Shown: positions 37,614 through 46,517 of the stretch, in pieces
Position numbering within the stretch: position 1 is the stretch's first letter
Layout: the number at the start of each line of letters is the position of its first letter
DNA from: Halovulum marinum
GTDB taxonomy: Bacteria; Pseudomonadota; Alphaproteobacteria; Rhodobacterales; Rhodobacteraceae
Assembly (NCBI RefSeq): GCF_009697225.1
Contig: NZ_WIND01000073.1
Location: 1-64,000, forward strand
Reading direction: 5' to 3'
Length of the DNA: 64,000 nt
The notes under the pieces: generated by a model
What the model was told of the DNA's origin: nothing
Database searches by the model: none
Seen by the model: only the letters and a program-made list of their open reading frames with translations
Translations under genes and position numbers: made by a program

Positions 37614-39713
37614 ATGGAAAGCTCGGTCTCGTTCGCGCCGCTGATCCCGCTGCCGGTGCTGGTGGCGCTGGCGGTGCTGTCCGCCGTGCTGGTGGCGGTC
37701 GCGCTCTGGCGCGGGCTGACCGGCTGGTGGCTGCGCGGGCTGGCGGCGGTCGTGCTGCTGCTGGCGCTGGCCGAGCCCCGCTGGCGGCAGGAGGACCGCG
37801 CCTACCTGCCCGACATCGCCTTCGTCGTCACCGACGCCACCGCCAGCCAGGGCATCGACGTGCGCCCCGCCCAGATCGAGGCGGCACGCGCCGAGCTGGA
37901 CGCCAGGCTGGCCGAACTGGCCACCGATCCGGCCGCCCCGCTGGAGGTGCGCCGGATCACCGTCACCGACACCTCCGGCGAAGGCGGCCCGCCGGGAACG
38001 CTGCTGCTGTCGGCGCTGGCCGAGGCGGCGGCCGAAGTCTCGCCCGACCGTATCGCCGGGGCGATCCTGCTGACCGACGGCCAGGTCCACGACCCCGCCG
38101 CGCTGGCCGAGTTCCCGGCCCCCGTGCACACCGTGCTCACCGGCCGCGAGGACGAATGGGACCGCCGCCTGCGGATCGATACCGCCCCCGCCTTCGCCAT
38201 CGTCGGCGAGGCGGTCGAACTGCGCCTGAGCGTCGAGACGCTGGGCCGCGCGCCGGCCACCCTGCCTGCGCGCACGCCGCTGCAGGTCTCGGTCAACGGC
38301 GCCGAGCCGGTGTCGTTCATGGTCGAGGCCGACACCGTCCAGACCCTGCCGCTGGAGCTGGACCGCGGCGGCATGAACGTGCTGCAGATCACCGCCCCGG
38401 CGCTGGAGGGCGAGCTGACCGACCGCAACAACCAGGCGATCGTGTCGATCAACGGCATCCGCGACCGGCTGCGGGTACTGCTGGTCTCGGGCGAGCCCTA
38501 TGCCGGCGAGCGCACCTGGCGCAACATCCTGAAATCGGACTCGGCGGTGGACCTGGTCCACTTCACCATTCTGCGCCCGCCGGAAAAGCAGGACGGCGTG
38601 CCGGTGTTCGAGCTGTCGCTGATCGCCTTTCCGACGCGCGAGCTGTTCATGGAGAAGGTCGACGAGTTCGACCTGATCATCTTCGACCGCTACCGGCGGC
38701 GCGGGGTCCTGCCCTCGCTCTACATCGACAACATCGGCCGCTATGTGCGCGAGGGCGGCGCGGTGCTGATCGCCTCGGGGCCCGCCTTCGCCGGCGCCGA
38801 AAGCCTGTACCGCACGCCGCTGCGCGACGTGCTGCCGGCCGCGCCCACCGCGCGGGTGGTCGAGCAGGGCTATGTGCCGCGCATCTCGGAAATCGGCAAG
38901 CGGCACCCGGTGACCAGCGGGCTGGAGGCGTTCGCCCCGCGTCCGACCGGCGCCGATGGCGTGCCGGGCTGGGGCCGCTGGTTCCGGCTGATCGAGATGG
39001 AGGCGCGGCAGGGCACCACGGTGATGGAGGGCCCCGAGGGCCGGCCGCTGCTGGTGCTGGACCGGCCCGGCGCGGGGCGGATCGCGATGCTGGCCTCGGA
39101 CCACGCCTGGCTGTGGTCGCGCGGCTACGAGGGCGGCGGCCCGCAGCGCGAGCTGCTGCGCCGGCTGGCGCACTGGCTGATGCAGGAGCCCGAACTTGAG
39201 GAAGAGGTGCTGGTCGCCGAACCCGCCGGCGAGGAGGTCACCGTCACCCGCCGCACCCTGGCCGAGACGGTCGGCCCGGTCACCGTCACCAGCCCCTCGG
39301 GCGAGGAGACCACGCTGACGCTGACCCAGGTCGCGCCGGGCACCTGGCAGGCGCGTTTCACCGCCGCCGAGCATGGCATCTACCGGCTGGCCGAGGGCGA
39401 GACCGAAGCGGTCACCGCGGTCGGGCCCGCCGCGCCGAAGGAGTTCGAGAACCCGGTCTCGACCGGCCAGGTGCTGGCGCCGCTGGCCGACGCCACCGGC
39501 GGCGGCACGCTGCGTGTCGCGCCGGACGGCGCGCCCGACCTGCGCCGGGTCCGCGAGGGCCGCGTCGCCGAGGGCCGCGGCTGGATCGGGCTGGTGCGGC
39601 GCGAAGCCTACGACGTGCTGGACATCCGTCTGACGCCGCTGGCGCCCGGCTGGATGATGCTGCTGCTGGCCGGCAGCCTGCTGTTCCTGGCCTGGCGCAT
39701 CGAGGGACGCTGA
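37614..39713 (+). CDS. Membrane protein with VWA/glutamine-amidotransferase-like region (fourth gene of the MoxR operon)
   Basis: A 699-residue protein with two N-terminal membrane helices (about 10-60), a long extracytoplasmic part and one C-terminal helix (about 675-693). The central part has a segment like the class I glutamine amidotransferase fold (VLLVSGEPYAGERTWRNIL, LIIFDRYRRRGVLPSLY), but the catalytic Cys of such enzymes is not evident. It directly follows the DUF4159 gene with no spacer, which fixes it as a partner of the MoxR complex. The name of the family is not certain. Confidence 0.8.
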   Translation: MESSVSFAPLIPLPVLVALAVLSAVLVAVALWRGLTGWWLRGLAAVVLLLALAEPRWRQEDRAYLPDIAFVVTDATASQGIDVRPAQIEAARAELDARLAELATDPAAPLEVRRITVTDTSGEGGPPGTLLLSALAEAAAEVSPDRIAGAILLTDGQVHDPAALAEFPAPVHTVLTGREDEWDRRLRIDTAPAFAIVGEAVELRLSVETLGRAPATLPARTPLQVSVNGAEPVSFMVEADTVQTLPLELDRGGMNVLQITAPALEGELTDRNNQAIVSINGIRDRLRVLLVSGEPYAGERTWRNILKSDSAVDLVHFTILRPPEKQDGVPVFELSLIAFPTRELFMEKVDEFDLIIFDRYRRRGVLPSLYIDNIGRYVREGGAVLIASGPAFAGAESLYRTPLRDVLPAAPTARVVEQGYVPRISEIGKRHPVTSGLEAFAPRPTGADGVPGWGRWFRLIEMEARQGTTVMEGPEGRPLLVLDRPGAGRIAMLASDHAWLWSRGYEGGGPQRELLRRLAHWLMQEPELEEEVLVAEPAGEEVTVTRRTLAETVGPVTVTSPSGEETTLTLTQVAPGTWQARFTAAEHGIYRLAEGETEAVTAVGPAAPKEFENPVSTGQVLAPLADATGGGTLRVAPDGAPDLRRVREGRVAEGRGWIGLVRREAYDVLDIRLTPLAPGWMMLLLAGSLLFLAWRIEGR

Positions 39714-39870
39714 GGCGACGGCGGCGACATCTGTGATTTCACCGTGAAAACCCCCTTAAGCCATTGATTGAAAAGACACCTCAATTCTTGATGTCGGGTT
39801 GACGCCGCATCCGGGCGCTGCCGTTCGGGGTTGCGACCTGCGCCCGCGCCCCGTCGCCGGATCAAAAAAA

Positions 39871-39898
39871 ACACCCGCAAGCCTTGGCTTGCGGGTGT
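39871..39898 (-). terminator. Strong intrinsic terminator for the small lipoprotein gene
   Basis: ACACCCGCAAGCC-TT-GGCTTGCGGGTGT is a perfect 13-bp stem. On the minus strand it is followed by a run of eight T (plus-strand A-run 39864-39871). It lies about 65 bases past the stop of the small lipoprotein gene. For the plus strand it has no T-tract. Confidence 0.88.
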
Positions 39899-39962
39899 CA
39901 GGTGCCCGGGTCAGGCTTGGCCCCGGGTAACGGCTGGGTCTGCCGCGCACCGGCGGCGGCGG

Positions 39963-40169
39963 TCACTCGTCGTCCGAGCCGACGATCGCCTGGCCGCCCT
40001 TGTAGACCAGCTTGCCCGCGCCCACGGCGCCCTTGGCGACGACCTTGGTCGCGCCCGAGGCGACGCCGACGGTGTTGTCGATCACCTGGTCCGAGGTGCA
40101 GGCGCTCAGCGCGACGGCGGCGGCCAGTACGGCGGCGATGGCGGGCTTGCGCAGAATGGTCGTTTTCAT
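39963..40169 (-). CDS. Small lipoprotein of unknown function
   Basis: A 68-residue protein. A lipoprotein signal peptide ends in ALSAC (lipidated Cys24), and the mature part is only about 45 residues, rich in Gly, Val and Lys (VASGATKVVAKGAVGAGKLVYKGGQAIVG). A good AAGGAG precedes ATG 40169 and a strong terminator follows. The repetitive, small and basic nature resembles entericidin-like peptides, but no homology can be claimed. It is divergent from the LysR gene, with a 200-bp AT-rich intergenic region containing both promoters. Confidence 0.8.
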   Translation of the reverse strand: MKTTILRKPAIAAVLAAAVALSACTSDQVIDNTVGVASGATKVVAKGAVGAGKLVYKGGQAIVGSDDE

Positions 40170-40370
40170 TGCGATCTCCTTTTCGCGAACGGTTTCTCGC
40201 CGGAAGCGGGCCGCGAGGGCCGATGCCACGGGACGGGCCCCCACCCGCCTGCGCGCCATTGGGCCGAAGTCCCGGCCCGCTTCCTTGCCTGGCACTGTGG
40301 TCCATTGCAGTCCGCAAGAAAAACGAATAATAAACATGTTTTATACAAGATTTGCTCATGGATCTCTGCG

Positions 40371-41300
40371 ATGGACATCACCCTGATCCGGACTTTCCTC
40401 GAAGTCTCGGCGACCGGGTCGTTCGTGAACGCGGCCGAGCGCCTGTTCGTGACCCAGTCGGCGGTCAGCCTGCGGGTGCAGCGGCTGGAGGAGTCGCTGG
40501 GCCGGCCGCTGTTCACCCGCTCCAAGGCCGGGGCCGAACCGACCGCCGCCGGGCGCGAGTTCGAACGCTACGCGCTGTCGCTGCTCCGGATCTGGGAGGA
40601 GGCCCGCCAGCAGGTGGCGATCCCCGAGGGCTTCAACGAAAGCCTGTCGATCGGTGCGCAGTACTCGCTGTGGCCGCGGCTTGGCTTTCGCTGGATCGAC
40701 CGGCTGCGCGACGCCCGGCCGGCGCTGAACATCCGCGCAGAGCTGGGCATGCCCGACCGCATCACCCGCTTCCTGATCGAGGGTGCGGTGCAGGCCGGGC
40801 TGCTGTACACGCCGCAGCTGCGCCCCGGGCTGCGCGCCGAGAAGCTGCTGGACGAGGAGCTGATCCTGGTCGCCGCCTGGCCGGAGCCGACGCTGGACCT
40901 GGCCGGGCGCTACGCGTTCATCGACTGGGGGCCGGAATTCGTGCAGGCGCACGCGCTGCACCTGCCGGCGCTGACCAATCCGGGGCTGACCCTGTCGCTG
41001 GGCGCGCTGGGGGCTGATTACATCCTGCGGCGCGGGCTGGCGGCCTATCTGCCGGCGCAGTACGCGAAGCGCCACCTGGACGCGGGCGAGCTGTACCTGG
41101 TGCCCGGCGCGCCGACCTTTCCCTACCCGGTGTGGGCAGTGTGGCGCGCGGACCTGGAGCCGGGACTGAAGGACGCCGCCGCCGCCGCGCTGCACGAGGT
41201 GGTGCGGTCGCTGCACGACGAGCAGGACCGGGTGATCGAGACCCTCGAGGAAATCAGCGGCGCCGACGTCGCGACCCTGGGCGGCGGCGTGCGGCCCTGA
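40371..41300 (+). CDS. LysR family transcriptional regulator
   Basis: A 309-residue regulator. The winged HTH is at about 1-60 (RTFLEVSATGSFVNAAERLFVTQSAVSLRVQRLEESLG), and the LysR substrate-binding domain fills the rest. The ATG at 40371 gives the standard MDITLIRTF start. Its only divergent neighbour is the small lipoprotein gene, which it could regulate from the shared 200-bp region. It also lies next to the AAC(3)-like gene, which faces it. The effector is unknown. Confidence 0.9.
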   Translation: MDITLIRTFLEVSATGSFVNAAERLFVTQSAVSLRVQRLEESLGRPLFTRSKAGAEPTAAGREFERYALSLLRIWEEARQQVAIPEGFNESLSIGAQYSLWPRLGFRWIDRLRDARPALNIRAELGMPDRITRFLIEGAVQAGLLYTPQLRPGLRAEKLLDEELILVAAWPEPTLDLAGRYAFIDWGPEFVQAHALHLPALTNPGLTLSLGALGADYILRRGLAAYLPAQYAKRHLDAGELYLVPGAPTFPYPVWAVWRADLEPGLKDAAAAALHEVVRSLHDEQDRVIETLEEISGADVATLGGGVRP

Positions 41301-41319
41301 ACGCGGCGCCGCGGCGCGG

Positions 41320-42114
41320 CTAGCCCTGCATCCGGGCGACGCTGTCGCGGGCGGCCTGGCACTCGGCGCAGTCGGCGCGGTGCACGAACACGAAGGGATC
41401 GCGGCGCAGCCGCGGCAGCGCGACTTCGATCAGGTCGGCGGCGCGGAACAGCCGCGCCTCGGCCCGGCCGACGCGGCCGTTGCCTTGCAGCCCCTGTGCG
41501 CGCAGCCAGTTGCCGGCCTGGCGGAACAGCTGGCAGCAATGGTCGGGTTCGCGGTAGGTGCGGCGCATCGGCTGGCCGGCCGCGTCGCGCAGGGTGACGT
41601 GATGCGGCACGCCATAGGGCACGCCGGCGATCCATTCGGCCAGGTGCAGCAGCGTGTTGGCGTCGTGGTCCACCCCCAGCAGCAGCACCTTGCCCTCGGC
41701 CTGCAGCAGCCGGCCGACCGGGCTGGCCATCTGGTGCGGCGGCAGCACCAGCCGGTCGCGCAGCAGCCGGATCGCCGCTGGGCCATGGGCCGCGAACGCC
41801 ATCGGATGGCGGGCGCGCAGCACGCCGATGCGGCGCCAGAACCGGTCGGCGATCACCCCCAGATCCTGTGCCGCCGGGGTGGTGGCGGCGTCGAACGGCA
41901 CGTCGTCGTCGCCGGTCCAGGACGGCATCAGCAGCGTGCCGTCCTCGCCCAGGGCGGTCAGCAGCGCGTCGATCACCCCGTCCGGCCCGCGGGCCACCGG
42001 GCGCACGGCGCGGAACGAGGCGTGCACCAGCAGCGTGTCGCCGGGCGTCACGCCCAGCGCCCGCAACTGCGCCGTCAGTTCCCGTATCGAGGTTTCGGCC
42101 CCGGCACCGTGCAT
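41320..42114 (-). CDS. AAC(3) family N-acetyltransferase
   Basis: A 264-residue protein of the aminoglycoside 3-N-acetyltransferase (antibiotic_NAT) family. The start LVHASFRAVRP, the TLLMPSWTGDDD block, the HPMAFAAHGPA segment and the GVDHDANTLLHLAEW motif fit the fold. Chromosomal members often do not confer resistance and may acetylate metabolites such as spermidine-like amines. The ATG at 42114 has GGAGA upstream and avoids an unconserved arginine-rich extension. It converges with the LysR gene. Confidence 0.85.
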   Translation of the reverse strand: MHGAGAETSIRELTAQLRALGVTPGDTLLVHASFRAVRPVARGPDGVIDALLTALGEDGTLLMPSWTGDDDVPFDAATTPAAQDLGVIADRFWRRIGVLRARHPMAFAAHGPAAIRLLRDRLVLPPHQMASPVGRLLQAEGKVLLLGVDHDANTLLHLAEWIAGVPYGVPHHVTLRDAAGQPMRRTYREPDHCCQLFRQAGNWLRAQGLQGNGRVGRAEARLFRAADLIEVALPRLRRDPFVFVHRADCAECQAARDSVARMQG

Positions 42115-42234
42115 CCAAGTTCTCCGCCGTCGTCCCCAGCCGGGGCGGGCGGCCAGTCTACACGCCGACGGCGACGCGCGCGAGAGGGCGGCAGGCAACC
42201 GGGCCGGCGCTGTGACCGGCCCGGTGCAGGCGCC

Positions 42235-43236
42235 TCAGTTCAGCGCTTCGTCGGTGATCGCGTGGGTCCAGGCGCCCTCGGGCTGCTCGGTGATCGCCGG
42301 GTTGTCCTCGGACACCGCCGACAGCAGCGTCTGCACGGTCTGCTCGTAATCGGCCGGGTCCAGCGCGCCGTTGCTGCCCGCGGTCAGCTTGGCGACCTCG
42401 CCCATCATGTAGGTCTGGTGGTCGAGGGTCTGCGCGCCGGTCGGATCGTTGTCGATGATGATCTGCGCCGCCTCCTCGGGGTTCTCCTCGGCGTATTTCC
42501 AGCCCTTCATGCTGGCGCGGACGAAACGCACCATCTTGTCGACGAACGCCGGATCCTCGAGGTTCTCCTCCAGCACATAGAGACCGTCCTCAAGCATGCC
42601 GATGCCCTGCTCGAGATAGTTGAAGTTCACCAGGTCGTCCCCGGTATAGCCGGCGTCCAGCACCTGGCCATACTCGTTGTAGGTCATGGTCGAGATGCAG
42701 TCGGCCTGGCCCTGCAGCAGCGGATCGACGTTGAACGCCTGCTTCAGCACGGTCACGCCGTTCTCGTCCGCGCCGTCGGTCTCCAGCCCCAGCTGCGCCA
42801 TCCAGGCGTAGAACGGGTACTCGTTGCCGAAGAACCAGACGCCAAGCGTGCGGCCGGCGAAGTCGTCCGGGGTCTCGACGCCGGTCTCCTTCAGGCAGGT
42901 CAGCTGCAGCCCGCCGGTCTTGAACGGCTGGGCGATGTTGACCAGCGGCACGCCGCGTTCGCGCGCCGCAAGGCCCGCCGCCATCCAGGTGGTGATGACG
43001 TCGGCGCCGCCGCCGGCGATCACCTGCTCGGGGGCGATGTCCGGCCCGCCCGACTTGATGGTGACGTCGAGGTTCTCTTCCTCGTAGAAGCCCTTGTCCT
43101 TGGCGACGTAATAGCCGGCGAACTGGGCCTGGGTGACCCATTTCAGCTGCAGCGTCACCTCGTCCTGGGCGGCGGCGGTGGAGGCGGCGGTGGCGGTCAG
43201 CCCCAGCGCCAGCGCGGTCGCGATCAGTCGTCTCAT
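42235..43236 (-). CDS. ABC transporter substrate-binding protein, NMT1/THI5-like (probable pyrimidine or HMP uptake)
   Basis: A 333-residue periplasmic binding protein. A signal peptide (1-23, ending STAAAQ) is followed by VTLQLKWVTQAQFAGYYVAKDKGFYEEENL, the N-terminal signature of the NMT1/THI5 family. Such proteins bind hydroxymethylpyrimidine or other pyrimidines. AAGGAG precedes ATG 43236. It is the last gene of a five-gene transporter cluster. Position inside a pyrimidine catabolic cluster makes uracil, thymine or a related base the likely ligand, though only binding data would show it. Confidence 0.85.
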   Translation of the reverse strand: MRRLIATALALGLTATAASTAAAQDEVTLQLKWVTQAQFAGYYVAKDKGFYEEENLDVTIKSGGPDIAPEQVIAGGGADVITTWMAAGLAARERGVPLVNIAQPFKTGGLQLTCLKETGVETPDDFAGRTLGVWFFGNEYPFYAWMAQLGLETDGADENGVTVLKQAFNVDPLLQGQADCISTMTYNEYGQVLDAGYTGDDLVNFNYLEQGIGMLEDGLYVLEENLEDPAFVDKMVRFVRASMKGWKYAEENPEEAAQIIIDNDPTGAQTLDHQTYMMGEVAKLTAGSNGALDPADYEQTVQTLLSAVSEDNPAITEQPEGAWTHAITDEALN

Positions 43237-43291
43237 TCTCACTCTCCTTGTTGCACGTCTTTTTGCGCGTGCGTTGCACGTCTTGTCGTTG

Positions 43292-44218
43292 TCATCGGGC
43301 CCGCCGCTGCGACGGATGCCAGAAGGTCGCCGCGCGCTCCAGCAACGCGACCAGCCCGTAGAAGGCCGAGCCCGCCAGCGCCGCCACCACGATCTCGGCC
43401 CAGACCATGTCCAGCGCCAGCCGCCCGACCTCGGTCGAGATCCGGAACCCCATGCCGCGGATCGGCGAGCCGAAGAACTCGGCCACGATAGCGCCAATCA
43501 GCGCCAGCGTGGTGCAGATCTTCAGCCCGTTGAAGATGAACGGCGCCGCGGCGGGCAGGCGCAGCTTGGTCAGCGTCTTCCAGTAGCCGGCGGCGTAGGT
43601 CCGCATCAGATCCTTCTGCATCCGCTCGGCCGCAGCCAGGCCCTGCACGGTGTTCACCAGCATCGGGAAGAAGCACATCACCGCGACCACGGCGGCCTTG
43701 GACTGCCAGTCGAAGCCGAACCACATCACCAGGATCGGCGCGGTGCCGACGATCGGCATGGCGGCGAGGAAGTTGCCGACCGGCAAGATGCCGCGTTGCA
43801 GTGCCGGCGTGCGGTCGGCGACCAGCGCCACCACGAACCCGGCGCCGCAGCCGATGGCATAGCCGGCCAGCGCGCCGCGCAGGAAGGTCTGGGCGAAATC
43901 CTCCCACAGGGTCGGCGCGCTGGACGCCATCCGCGCCAGGATCGCGCTGACCGAGGGCAGGATCACCCCCGGCACGTCGAAGGCGCGGACCCCGGCCTCC
44001 CACAACAAAAGGATGATGAAGCCCAGCAGCAGCGGCGGCAGCACGCCGCGCTGCCCCGCCCGCACCAGGTGCGCGATCAGGGCCACCAGCGCCACGCCCG
44101 CCAGAGCCGCCGCGCCAAGGGCCGCGCCCTCGGCCCCGGTGGCCAGAAGCAGCAGGGTCAGCACCACCAGCACCAGCGCGCTTGCGGCGGTCACCAAGAA
44201 TCCGTTCGCGCCGGTCAT
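43292..44218 (-). CDS. ABC transporter permease
   Basis: A 308-residue BPD_transp_1 permease with about seven to eight membrane segments. The EAA-loop motif appears as AAGYWKTLTKLRLPAAAPFIFNGLK. It overlaps the upstream permease gene's stop by four bases (ATGA). Two permeases of this type normally form one heterodimeric channel with the ATPase encoded upstream and the binding protein downstream. An N-terminal pair of helices (about 5-50) is extra compared with SsuC-type permeases. Confidence 0.88.
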   Translation of the reverse strand: MTGANGFLVTAASALVLVVLTLLLLATGAEGAALGAAALAGVALVALIAHLVRAGQRGVLPPLLLGFIILLLWEAGVRAFDVPGVILPSVSAILARMASSAPTLWEDFAQTFLRGALAGYAIGCGAGFVVALVADRTPALQRGILPVGNFLAAMPIVGTAPILVMWFGFDWQSKAAVVAVMCFFPMLVNTVQGLAAAERMQKDLMRTYAAGYWKTLTKLRLPAAAPFIFNGLKICTTLALIGAIVAEFFGSPIRGMGFRISTEVGRLALDMVWAEIVVAALAGSAFYGLVALLERAATFWHPSQRRAR

Positions 44219-45201
44219 CGCCCGAACCCCATGCGTTTCAGCGTCGCCGTCTGGATCGCGCCCACGATCCCCACCAGCACCGCCGCAAGGATCGCGGCCG
44301 CGAACAGCGCCGACCAGATCTGGATCGTCTGCCCGTAGTAGCTGCCCGACAGCAGCCGCGCGCCAAGGCCGCCCTGCGCGCCGGTCGGCAGTTCCGCGAT
44401 GATCGCGCCGACAAGGCTGGCCGCGATGCCGACCTTGAGCGAGGGGAACAGGAACGGCATCGCCGCGGGCAGCCGCAGCTTCCAGAACCCCTGCCACCCG
44501 TTGGCGTTGTAGGTGTGCAGCAGGTCGGACTGGATCGCGCTGGGGCTGCGCAGGCCCTTCACCATGCCGACGACGACCGGGAAGAACGACAGGTAGGCCG
44601 CGATCACCGCCTTGGGCACCAGCCCGGTGACGCCGATGGAATTCAACACCACCACGATCATCGGCGCCAGCGCCAGGATCGGGATCGTCTGGCTGGCGAT
44701 CGCCCACGGCATCACCGAGGCGTCCATCACCCGGTTGTAGACGATGCCCACCGCCAGCAGCAGCCCGCCCAGCGCCCCGAAGACGAAGCCCAGCAGCGTC
44801 GCGCCGAGGGTTATGCTTGCATGATGGATCAGGCTTTTGTTCGAGGTCACCGGCGGGCCCGCGGTGGTGGACCACAGCTCGGCCGCCACCTGGTGCGGGG
44901 CCGGCAGGCGCGGCTTGTCCTGGGTGTAGGTCGCCGGGATCAGCCCCGGATTGCGCAGCACCAGCGCCCAGGCGCCGGCGCTGCGGATCGACTGCCCCTC
45001 GGGCACCGAGACGGCGACATCCGCGCGCGCCGCCCGGCTGGCCGCCCAGTGGATGTTCATCGGCGGCACGGCGGCGTACCAGATCGCCAGGATCCCGGCG
45101 ACGACGGCCAGCACCGGGCCAAGCGCGACAACCCGGCGCCCGATCCAGCCGGTCGCCGCGCTGCGGCCGACACCGGCCCCGGCTGCGGTGACGTCGCTCA
45201 T
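44215..45201 (-). CDS. ABC transporter permease
   Basis: A 328-residue permease of the SsuC/TauC-like group. A single N-terminal membrane segment is followed by a periplasmic stretch (about 55-115), and then the five-helix BPD core with the EAA motif (NANGWQGFWKLRLPAAMPFLFPSLK). The periplasmic insertion is uncommon for this group and could help dock the binding protein. It overlaps both neighbours: ATGA with the small gene upstream and ATGA with the second permease downstream. Confidence 0.88.
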   Translation of the reverse strand: MSDVTAAGAGVGRSAATGWIGRRVVALGPVLAVVAGILAIWYAAVPPMNIHWAASRAARADVAVSVPEGQSIRSAGAWALVLRNPGLIPATYTQDKPRLPAPHQVAAELWSTTAGPPVTSNKSLIHHASITLGATLLGFVFGALGGLLLAVGIVYNRVMDASVMPWAIASQTIPILALAPMIVVVLNSIGVTGLVPKAVIAAYLSFFPVVVGMVKGLRSPSAIQSDLLHTYNANGWQGFWKLRLPAAMPFLFPSLKVGIAASLVGAIIAELPTGAQGGLGARLLSGSYYGQTIQIWSALFAAAILAAVLVGIVGAIQTATLKRMGFGR

Positions 45202-45581
45202 GCGCCGCCGCGCGGACCGAACCGCTCGCCCCTGGGCCGGATCTGCGGGTCGAACAGCGGGCAGCCGAAATCGTCCGCCATGATGTCGATGATCCGGTTC
45301 GCGTCGCTGTGCGGCCACTTGCCGCGCAGGTCGATCCGCACCGAGGCCGCGGTGCCGCCGAACTCGATCACCGCGCCGGGGCGGGTCCAGGCGCCACCCT
45401 CCCATGTCCAGGCGGGCTCCAGCGCCGCGCGCAGCGCCGCCAGCACCGCGCCGCGGTCGATGGGGCCCAGCCCGGCGGGCACCTCGCCCTTGGACAGCGC
45501 GTGGTATGTGGCCAGGTGATCGTCCAGCGTGCGCGCCGCGCCCTCGTCGGCGTAGCGCCAGAAGTTCAGGTCATAGCTCAC
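45198..45581 (-). CDS. Conserved hypothetical protein, 127 residues
   Basis: A small soluble protein that begins SYDLNFWRYADEG and ends with CPLFDPQIRPRGERFG. This MSYDL.FW...DPQ pattern occurs in a family of unannotated bacterial proteins. No enzymatic motif is visible. A GTG start at 45581 is preceded by GGAAGGGG. It is embedded between the ATPase and permease genes of the transporter and overlaps the permease by four bases, so it is co-expressed, but its role in transport is unknown. Confidence 0.7.
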   Translation of the reverse strand: MSYDLNFWRYADEGAARTLDDHLATYHALSKGEVPAGLGPIDRGAVLAALRAALEPAWTWEGGAWTRPGAVIEFGGTAASVRIDLRGKWPHSDANRIIDIMADDFGCPLFDPQIRPRGERFGPRGGA

Positions 45582-45649
45582 CGGCGCCCCTTCCACTTTC
45601 CTCGAATATCCCCGCCGCAGGCCTCCCGGCGCCGGCCGCGCGCGAATGG

Positions 45650-46471
45650 TCAGACATCCTCGTGCCCCGCGCGCAGCCCCTCGCGGACGCGGTGGGCGAT
45701 CTCGATGAACTCCGGCGTATCGCGGATGTCCAGCGGCCGCTCGCGCGGCAGCGGGCTTTCGATCACGTCGCTGATCCGGCCCGGGCGCGGGCTCATCACC
45801 ACGATCCGGGTCGACAGGTACACCGCCTCGGGGATCGAGTGGGTGACGAAGGCGATGGTCTTGCCGGTGCGCGCCCACAGCGCCAGCAGCTGCTCGTTCA
45901 GGTGGTCGCGCACGATCTCGTCCAGCGCGCCGAACGGCTCGTCCATCAGCAGGATGTCGGCGTCGAAGGCCAGCGCCCGCGCGATCGAGGCGCGCTGCTG
46001 CATGCCGCCCGACAGCTGCCAGGGGTATTTCCTCTCGAAGCCGTCCAACTCGACCATCTCCAGCACGCGGGCGACCCGGCTGGCCTGTTCGGCGCGCGAG
46101 ATGCCCATGATCTCCAGCGGCAGGCGGATGTTGCCGCCGATGGTGCGCCACGGGTACAGGCCCGCCGCCTGGAACACATAGCCATAGGCGCGGGCGCGGC
46201 GGGCCTGCTCGGGGGTGACGCCGTTGACGGTGACGCTGCCCGCGGTGGGCTGCTCCAGGTCCGCCAGCACCCGCAGGAACGTGGTCTTGCCGCAGCCCGA
46301 GGGGCCGATGAAGCTGACGAAATCGCCCTTGGCGATGTCCAGGGTAACGTCCTTCAGCGCATGCACCGGCCCGTCGCCGGTCTGGAAGGTCAGCGACAGG
46401 TCGCGCGCCCGGATCACCGGGGCGGCGGTTTCGGCGGGAGTTTCCGGCCGGGGGGCCGTTTCAGGTGTCAA
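45650..46471 (-). CDS. ABC transporter ATP-binding protein
   Basis: A nucleotide-binding subunit of the SsuB/TauB group. Walker A is GPSGCGKTT, the Q-loop is YVFQAAGLYPWR, the signature is LSGGMQQR, Walker B is ILLMDEP and the H-loop is FVTHS. The start is uncertain. In-frame ATGs at 46534 and 46519 overlap the divergent cupin gene and lack a ribosome site. Two adjacent TTG codons (46474, 46471) lie three and six bases after GAGGA and give the usual length (273), so I prefer 46471. Confidence 0.85.
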   Translation of the reverse strand: MTPETAPRPETPAETAAPVIRARDLSLTFQTGDGPVHALKDVTLDIAKGDFVSFIGPSGCGKTTFLRVLADLEQPTAGSVTVNGVTPEQARRARAYGYVFQAAGLYPWRTIGGNIRLPLEIMGISRAEQASRVARVLEMVELDGFERKYPWQLSGGMQQRASIARALAFDADILLMDEPFGALDEIVRDHLNEQLLALWARTGKTIAFVTHSIPEAVYLSTRIVVMSPRPGRISDVIESPLPRERPLDIRDTPEFIEIAHRVREGLRAGHEDV

Positions 46472-46517
46472 CAACCGTCCTCGCTTGTTATCTTTTGCCC
46501 TCAGGGAGGATACCGCC

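Noticed and set aside
39714-39860. Terminator for the MoxR operon
   Set aside because: There is only a tight TTTCAC-C-GTGAAA palindrome without room for a loop. The strong hairpin at 39871 has its T-run on the other strand.
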